From NCBI GenBank assembly GCA_964497615.1, contig CAZCEC010000033.1:1-64000 (forward strand): a DNA stretch of 64,000 nt, given 5' to 3'. This DNA comes from CAZCEC01 sp964497615 (lineage in GTDB: Bacteria > Chloroflexota > Anaerolineae > Anaerolineales > UBA6663). Under the pieces are notes generated by a model. It made no database searches and had not been told where the DNA came from. It saw only the letters and a list, made by a program, of their open reading frames with translations. Of this stretch, positions 59,586 through 64,000 are shown one piece after another (within the stretch, counting starts at the first letter, position 1; each line of letters begins with the position of its first letter). A program made the translations under genes and the position numbers.

Positions 59586-60503
59586 ATGTACCCAACCAAG
59601 CCGTTCGGGCAGCCGGTGGCGGCGCCCGGCAACCTGCGCCAGTGGCTGAGCCAGCACCCCCTGCTGGCCTATTGCGGTCTGGCTTATGCGTTCTCCTGGA
59701 TCATGACCATCCCGGTCGTGCTGGCGGAGTGGGGTTATCTGCCGGAGGCGCTCTTTACGATCCTGTTTGTCGTCAAAGCGTTCGCGGGGCCGTTCGTGGC
59801 GGCGCTGATCATGGTCAACGTCACCGAAGGCCGGGCCGGGCTGGCGCGGTTCCGGCAGCGCTTCTTCCAGGTGCGCGCGGGCTGGGTGTGGTATCTGTTC
59901 ATCCTGCTGGGCCTCCCGGCGCTGCTGATGCTGGGGATCATCGTCCAGCCGGGCGCGCTGGCGAGCTACACCGGCCTGCCCAACAACAGCCTGGTGTACT
60001 TCCTGGTGTTCTACCTGATCAACTTCGTCGTCATCTTCTTCGTGGGCGGGCCGCTGGCGGAGGAGCCGGGCTGGCGCGGCTTTGCGCTGCCGCGCCTGCA
60101 AACCCGCTTTGGCCCGCTGTGGGGCACGCTGATCCTGGGCGTCGTGTGGGCCTTCTGGCACCTGCCAGACTTCCTGACGCGGGCGCAGGGCGGCGGGCCG
60201 GGCGCCACCTGGGCCGAGTCCTTTGGCAACCTGCCCATCTTCGTCCTGGCGGTGGTGGCCCTGGCCGTCATCATGACCTGGGTCTACAACCACACCGGGG
60301 GCAGTATCTTTATCGCCATCCTGTTGCATGCCGCCATCAACGCCACCGGCCTCCTGCCCGATCTCTTCCCGGTCCAGGGCACGCCGCTGTTCAGGCTGGG
60401 CGACCTGTCGCTCGTGTTCGGCCTGACGGCGCCCGCGCTGCTGATCATCCTGCTGACGCGCGGCCGGCTGGGCTACCAGCCGAAACCAGAAACGGGCGGC
60501 TAG
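59586..60503 (+). CDS. CPBP-family intramembrane metalloprotease
   Basis: 305 aa with about eight hydrophobic spans. The three CPBP (Abi/CaaX protease) motifs are present: EEPGWRGFALPRLQ (EExxxR), FWHLPDF (FxxxH) and LHAAINATG (HxxxN). It cleaves membrane or prenylated substrates; in bacteria such proteins are often linked to bacteriocin self-immunity or regulated proteolysis. AGGAG (59576-59580) precedes the ATG. Confidence 0.88.
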   Translation: MYPTKPFGQPVAAPGNLRQWLSQHPLLAYCGLAYAFSWIMTIPVVLAEWGYLPEALFTILFVVKAFAGPFVAALIMVNVTEGRAGLARFRQRFFQVRAGWVWYLFILLGLPALLMLGIIVQPGALASYTGLPNNSLVYFLVFYLINFVVIFFVGGPLAEEPGWRGFALPRLQTRFGPLWGTLILGVVWAFWHLPDFLTRAQGGGPGATWAESFGNLPIFVLAVVALAVIMTWVYNHTGGSIFIAILLHAAINATGLLPDLFPVQGTPLFRLGDLSLVFGLTAPALLIILLTRGRLGYQPKPETGG

Positions 60504-60685
60504 CCGACGCCAGGGCGCGCCAAGGTGCTGGCCAAGATCGTCGAGTTCAACACGCACCTGAACGGCGTAAAAGCGTGAGGGGGGTAAACGCCGCGCACCG
60601 CCGCCGTCAGGCCAGCCGCACGTTAGCCGCAAGCCGCTGCCAATGCGGGAGATATGGGCTGGGCCCATGTTTTCCGCATTGCCTT
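60504..60685. other. Intergenic region with a possible 3' gene remnant
   Basis: A short frame reads AKVLAKIVEFNTHLNGVKA and stops near 60579, coding-like but without a start. The rest shows no gene. Confidence 0.35.
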
Positions 60686-60697
60686 TATACTGCGGCC

Positions 60698-61513
60698 ATG
60701 CGCCCCGTGACGCGAATCCTCTGCCTGGCGGCGGCCGCGGCACTGCTGCTGGCCGGCTGCGCCCCGGCGGCCAGCGGTACGCCCGCGCCGGAGCCGGCCG
60801 AGCTGACGGTGTTTGCCGCCGCTTCGCTGACCGATGCCTTCGGCGTCATCAAGGCGGACTTCGAAGCGCTGCATCCCAACGTCACCATCAGCTACAACTT
60901 CGCCGGGTCCAATGCGCTGGCCCAGCAATTGGTGGCCGGCGCGCCGGTGGACGTGTTTGCCAGCGCCAACAACACGCAGATGAACGTCGCCATCGAAGGC
61001 GGGCGCGTCGTCAGCGGCACCCAGCGCACCTTCGTGCGCAACCGGCTGGTGGTGATTGTGCCCACGGGCAACCCCGGCGGCGTGACCACCCTGCAGGACC
61101 TGGCCCGGCCGGGCCTGCTGCTGGTGCTGGCCGCGCCGGAAGTGCCCGTCGGCCAATACTCGCTGGACTTTCTGGATAAGGCGGCGCAGGACCCGGCGTT
61201 TGGGGCGGCGTTCAAGGACGGCGTGCTGGCGAACGTGGTTTCCTACGAAGAGAATGTGCGCTCGGTGCTGACCAAGATCACGCTGGGCGAGGGCGATGCC
61301 GGCCTCGTGTATACCAGCGACATCACCGCCGAGGCCGCCGGCCAGGTGGAGCGGCTGGACATCCCGGATGCGCTGAACACCATCGCCAGCTATCCGATCG
61401 CGCCCATCGCCGACAGCGCCCACGCCGCACTGGCGCAGGCCTTCGTGGACTACGTGCTGGGACCGGAGGGGCAGGCAGTGCTGAGCGAGTACGGTTTCAT
61501 CCCGGTGCAGTGA
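60698..61513 (+). CDS. modA: Molybdate ABC transporter substrate-binding lipoprotein
   Basis: 271 aa from ATG 60698. Lipobox AALLLAGCAP, then ELTVFAAASLTDAFGVIKADFE, NFAGSNALAQQLVAGAPVDVFASAN, RNRLVVIVPTGNP, GDAGLVYTSD and a final VDYVLGPEGQAVLSEYGF, all typical of ModA. It captures molybdate/tungstate outside the cell. The permease and ATPase genes (modB/modC) do not follow; the next genes lie on the other strand. TATACT (60686-60691) ends 6 nt before the ATG and there is no Shine-Dalgarno sequence, so the mRNA may be leaderless. Confidence 0.9.
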   Translation: MRPVTRILCLAAAAALLLAGCAPAASGTPAPEPAELTVFAAASLTDAFGVIKADFEALHPNVTISYNFAGSNALAQQLVAGAPVDVFASANNTQMNVAIEGGRVVSGTQRTFVRNRLVVIVPTGNPGGVTTLQDLARPGLLLVLAAPEVPVGQYSLDFLDKAAQDPAFGAAFKDGVLANVVSYEENVRSVLTKITLGEGDAGLVYTSDITAEAAGQVERLDIPDALNTIASYPIAPIADSAHAALAQAFVDYVLGPEGQAVLSEYGFIPVQ

Positions 61514-61522
61514 GGCCGCGGC

Positions 61523-62242
61523 TCACTCCCACCGAAACACCCGCGCCGCCAGCAAGCCTGCCAGCACGGCAAAGGCGGCCAGCACCAGCAGGTGCAGCGG
61601 GTCCGGCGGCAGGCCCAACCACACATCCTGCGCGGCCTGGCGGAACGCGCCCAGCGGCGTGAACTCGCCCGCGCGCGCCAGCCAATCCGGCATCAGGTCC
61701 TTGGGCAGCAGCAGCCCGGCCAGGAACGCCAGCGGGAAGTAGAGCACCACGCCCAGCCCGTTGGCGGCCTGGCCGCTGGGCGCGACGGCGGCGATGACCA
61801 GCCCGCCCGCGAACAGCGCCGCCGTTCCCAGCGCGAACACCAGCGCGAACAGCCCCCACTGCCCCGGCGGGCGCACTCCCAGCATCAGGTAGGCGGCCAA
61901 CAGCAGCAGCGCTCCGGTGACGGCCGCCAGCGCCAACTGCACGGTGAGCTGCGCCGCCAGCAGGGCGCGCGGCGACACGGGCGTGGTGGACAGCCGCCGC
62001 AGCAGGCCGCGCTCGCGATAGGCGGCCAGGGTGGCGGGCACCATGTACAGCCCCACCAGCCCCAGCGCCACCGGCAGCGAGACGGCCGCCACCACCCGCA
62101 GATCGGCGGCCGGGTCCGACAGGCGGAACGGCACCCCGAAGACCAGCAGATTGAAGACCGGGATGCCGATGACGAACAGCCAGCCCCAGGTGCGGAGCAG
62201 GAGCTTGGATTCGACCAGGGTGAGCATGAGCAAAGGAGTCAT
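61523..62242 (-). CDS. ABC-2 type transporter permease
   Basis: 239 aa with six hydrophobic spans. The ABC-2 signature region YRERGLLRRLSTTPVSPRALLAAQL sits after span 2, and span 5 contains FPLAFLAGLLLPKDLMPDW, typical of DrrB/NodJ-like exporters. It is the membrane partner of the ATPase encoded 84 nt upstream; substrate unknown (drugs, lipids or sugars). Confidence 0.88.
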   Translation of the reverse strand: MTPLLMLTLVESKLLLRTWGWLFVIGIPVFNLLVFGVPFRLSDPAADLRVVAAVSLPVALGLVGLYMVPATLAAYRERGLLRRLSTTPVSPRALLAAQLTVQLALAAVTGALLLLAAYLMLGVRPPGQWGLFALVFALGTAALFAGGLVIAAVAPSGQAANGLGVVLYFPLAFLAGLLLPKDLMPDWLARAGEFTPLGAFRQAAQDVWLGLPPDPLHLLVLAAFAVLAGLLAARVFRWE

Positions 62243-62326
62243 GGGCGCGTTGGAAGTGTCAGGTGTCAGGTGTCACGTTGAATGCGCTTCGTCGGTCGGC
62301 GGTCGTCCAGCGTCGGCTATCCAGCT

Positions 62327-63235
62327 CTAGTCGTCCAGGCGGCGGCCGGTGAGCGCCAGAAAGGCATCTTCCAGGGTGGCCTGCTCCAGGCGCAGGTCTT
62401 CGGCGGCGAGGCCGCGCTGCGCCAGCAGCGTGGCGACGGCGTGGAGCAGGTTGCCGTGGCCGGTGACGAGCAGTTGGCCGTTCTCGCGGGCCACGCCGCT
62501 CACTTCGGGCAGGGCGGCGAGGGCGGCCTCGTCCAGCGGGGCGGAGGGGCGGAAGCGCAGGCGCTGTTCGCCGCCGGCCCGCGCCGTCAGGCGGGCGGGC
62601 GTGTCCAGGGCGGCCACGCGCCCCTGGTCAATCACGGCCACGCGGTCGCACAGGCGCTCGGCTTCTTCCATGAAGTGTGTCACCAGGACCACCGTCACCC
62701 CGCCCGCGCGGATGGACTCGATCAGCCGCCAGGCGTCGCGGCGGGCCTGCGGGTCGAGACCGGTGGTCACTTCGTCCAGGACGGCGATCTCGGGCCGGCC
62801 GGCCAGGGCCAGGGCGATGGACAGGCGCTGCTTCTGCCCGCCGGAAAGCGCGTCGAAGGTGGCGTGCTGTTTCTCGGCCAGGCCCACCTGATCCAGCAGG
62901 GCGCGCCAATCGGCGGGCCGCGGGTAGAAGCTGCTGTACAGGGCCAGGGCCTCCCACACCTTGAGCTTGTCGGGCAATAGGCTGGACTGAAGCTGGACGC
63001 CCAGCCGCTGAGCGAGGGCGGCGCGGTCGCGGCGCGGGTCCAGCCCGAGCACGCGCACCTGACCGCCGTCGGGGGCGCGCAGGCCGCTGAGGCACTCGAC
63101 GGTGGTGGTCTTGCCGGCGCCGTTGCGGCCCACGATGCCGAAGATTTCGCCGCGCTCGACGGCGAAGGAAACATCGCGCACGGCCGCGGTGGCGCCGTAG
63201 TGCTTGCGCAGGTGAGCGACTTCGATGATGGGCAT
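62327..63235 (-). CDS. ABC-2 type transporter ATP-binding protein
   Basis: 302 aa. Walker A GRNGAGKTT, Q-loop region QLQSSLLPDKL, signature LSGGQKQRLSIALALA, Walker B IAVLDEVTTGLDP and H-loop VTHFMEEAERL are all present, plus a C-terminal extension (from about residue 215) typical of DrrA-like exporters. It pairs with the downstream permease. It starts 6 nt after the TetR gene, so expression follows the repressor. Confidence 0.92.
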   Translation of the reverse strand: MPIIEVAHLRKHYGATAAVRDVSFAVERGEIFGIVGRNGAGKTTTVECLSGLRAPDGGQVRVLGLDPRRDRAALAQRLGVQLQSSLLPDKLKVWEALALYSSFYPRPADWRALLDQVGLAEKQHATFDALSGGQKQRLSIALALAGRPEIAVLDEVTTGLDPQARRDAWRLIESIRAGGVTVVLVTHFMEEAERLCDRVAVIDQGRVAALDTPARLTARAGGEQRLRFRPSAPLDEAALAALPEVSGVARENGQLLVTGHGNLLHAVATLLAQRGLAAEDLRLEQATLEDAFLALTGRRLDD

Positions 63236-63241
63236 GGGCGC

Positions 63242-63886
63242 TTAGGCGGGGCGGGCCGCGCGCGCGCGGGTCGCGGGCGCGCCGGCAGCGCGGTCGAAGA
63301 GGCCCGCCAGCTCGCGGGCGTAGTGGTCCACATCCAGGTCCGGTTTGGCGGCCAGCAGCGGGGGCAGGGCGTCAATGGCGCGGCGGATGGCGAGGGTCAT
63401 CACGCGCACGTCGAAGGGGCCGAGCTCGCCGGCCTGCTGGCCGAGGCGCAGGAGGCCGTCGAGGGCGGCCAACTGGGGCTCCTCGGCGGCCAGGTCGAAG
63501 CGGGCGGCGCCGTCGGGCTTGCGCAGGTGGTGCATGATCTCCACCAGGGCCAGCACGGCCCGGCGGTTCTGGCCGATGAACTCGACATTGGACTGGATGT
63601 AGGCGCGCAATTGCGCGCGCGGGGTGGCGTGCGCCGCGATGCGGGGAATCATGTATTCGGCGCCGGCCCGGTAGATGGTCTCGACCACCTGCTCCATCAG
63701 GTCGTCCTTGCTGGCGAAGTGATAGGTGATGACGCCGGTGCTGATGCCGCAGCGCTGGCCGATCTGGGCCAGGGAGGCGCGGGCATAGCCGCGCTCGGCG
63801 ATGGTCTCGATGGCGCACTGGACAATCTGGGCGCGGCGGGCGGTCTCGATAAAGGTGGGCGCGGGGGCGTCGTTTTGTTTGTTCAT
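63242..63886 (-). CDS. TetR-family repressor
   Basis: 214 aa. The N-terminal HTH (RRAQIVQCAIETIAERGYARASLAQIGQRCGISTGVITYHFASKDDLMEQVV) is a standard TetR DNA-binding domain; the helical C-terminal ligand domain is divergent. It is first gene of the TetR-ATPase-permease operon. An 18-bp palindrome overlaps its own promoter, so autorepression relieved by the exported compound is likely. Confidence 0.9.
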   Translation of the reverse strand: MNKQNDAPAPTFIETARRAQIVQCAIETIAERGYARASLAQIGQRCGISTGVITYHFASKDDLMEQVVETIYRAGAEYMIPRIAAHATPRAQLRAYIQSNVEFIGQNRRAVLALVEIMHHLRKPDGAARFDLAAEEPQLAALDGLLRLGQQAGELGPFDVRVMTLAIRRAIDALPPLLAAKPDLDVDHYARELAGLFDRAAGAPATRARAARPA

Positions 63887-63893
63887 TATATTT

Positions 63894-63911
63894 TTAGTAC
63901 GATTGAACTAA
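63894..63911 (-). promoter_or_regulatory. Palindromic TetR operator
   Basis: TTAGTACGATTGAACTAA is an imperfect palindrome (TTAGT.C.AT.G.ACTAA). It lies between the -10 and the start codon, overlapping the transcription start, where binding would block transcription. Confidence 0.75.
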
Positions 63912-63938
63912 TAATAGCATGACCATGCCAATTGTCAA
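63911..63938 (-). promoter_or_regulatory. Promoter of the TetR operon
   Basis: On the minus strand TTGACA (63938-63933), 16-nt spacer, TATTAT (63916-63911). The interval is AT-rich compared with the coding regions. The last 60 nt of the window show no further gene. Confidence 0.75.
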
Positions 63939-64000
63939 GATTCAATATTGCAGCGGCTGGCCGGGCTACCAGCCAATACCAGGCGGCGCCGGCTAGCAAT

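Overview
The window is high-GC DNA (about 65-70% by eye) from a draft scaffold with two N gaps (14 N at 38265-38278, 100 N at 40172-40271). It most likely comes from an uncultured Chloroflexota bacterium, probably Anaerolineae-like. The reasons are the many secreted NHL, beta-helix and 'FTYQG...S74' proteins, a sortase pair with an IPVTG-type substrate, the short hydrophobic-P-hydrophobic-basic C-termini, and intergenic DNA packed with degenerate repeats (CACGAAGG, ACGAAT, CCCCTTATA, GAGTCCCC). The taxonomic call is inference. No rRNA, tRNA, CRISPR array, transposase or phage gene was found.

Layout. 1-2.3 kb: start of an ABC ATPase, a PLP aminotransferase and a CPCC zinc protein. 2.7-10 kb: secreted proteins (twelve NHL-type units around an IPT domain; a two-gene unit with a DUF5666-like protein and a 1296-aa beta-helix). 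10-27 kb: a family of S74-chaperone fibre proteins, four full-length and one chimeric remnant, interleaved with a nucleotidyl cyclase, a hydrolase carrying an in-frame repeat insertion, a DUF429 protein, a phosphatase-like protein without its cysteine, and a cysteine-stapled beta-helix protein. 27-37 kb: phosphohexomutase, small alpha+beta proteins, a large LuxR-type ATPase regulator, a desaturase, a REC-histidine kinase and an ATPase with a PhoB-type DNA-binding tail. 37.7-41.8 kb: two tandem c-di-GMP-I riboswitches, a sortase-like protein, a Thr/Pro-rich IPVTG surface protein and a sortase. 41.8-64 kb: mostly housekeeping and accessory genes (GNATs, FHA, exonuclease VII subunits, hydrolases, an inserted TolB-like gene, a methyltransferase, a large membrane protein, a VIT transporter, a CPBP protease, ModA, and a TetR-controlled ABC exporter).

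How it fits together. The dominant theme is cell-surface display by three apparent routes: (i) S74 fibres with a C-terminal membrane helix and an intact Ser-Lys self-cleavage dyad, which could shed their heads; (ii) sortase anchoring next to a c-di-GMP-sensing leader; (iii) four secreted proteins ending in a common short motif (LPFLGR, LPFIGK, LPLVMR, MPVLAH), which may be a C-terminal sorting signal. The S74 genes and several secreted-protein genes share a TTGnnn-17-CATACT promoter. A second theme is repeat-driven gene remodelling: a 119-bp foldback element in two copies, a 90-bp terminal-inverted-repeat element in two copies, a 61-bp direct repeat around an inserted gene, repeat DNA read into protein, and an AAA-ATPase start fused to an S74 domain. 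Several genes have an ATG exactly 6 nt after a -10 box, which suggests leaderless transcripts.
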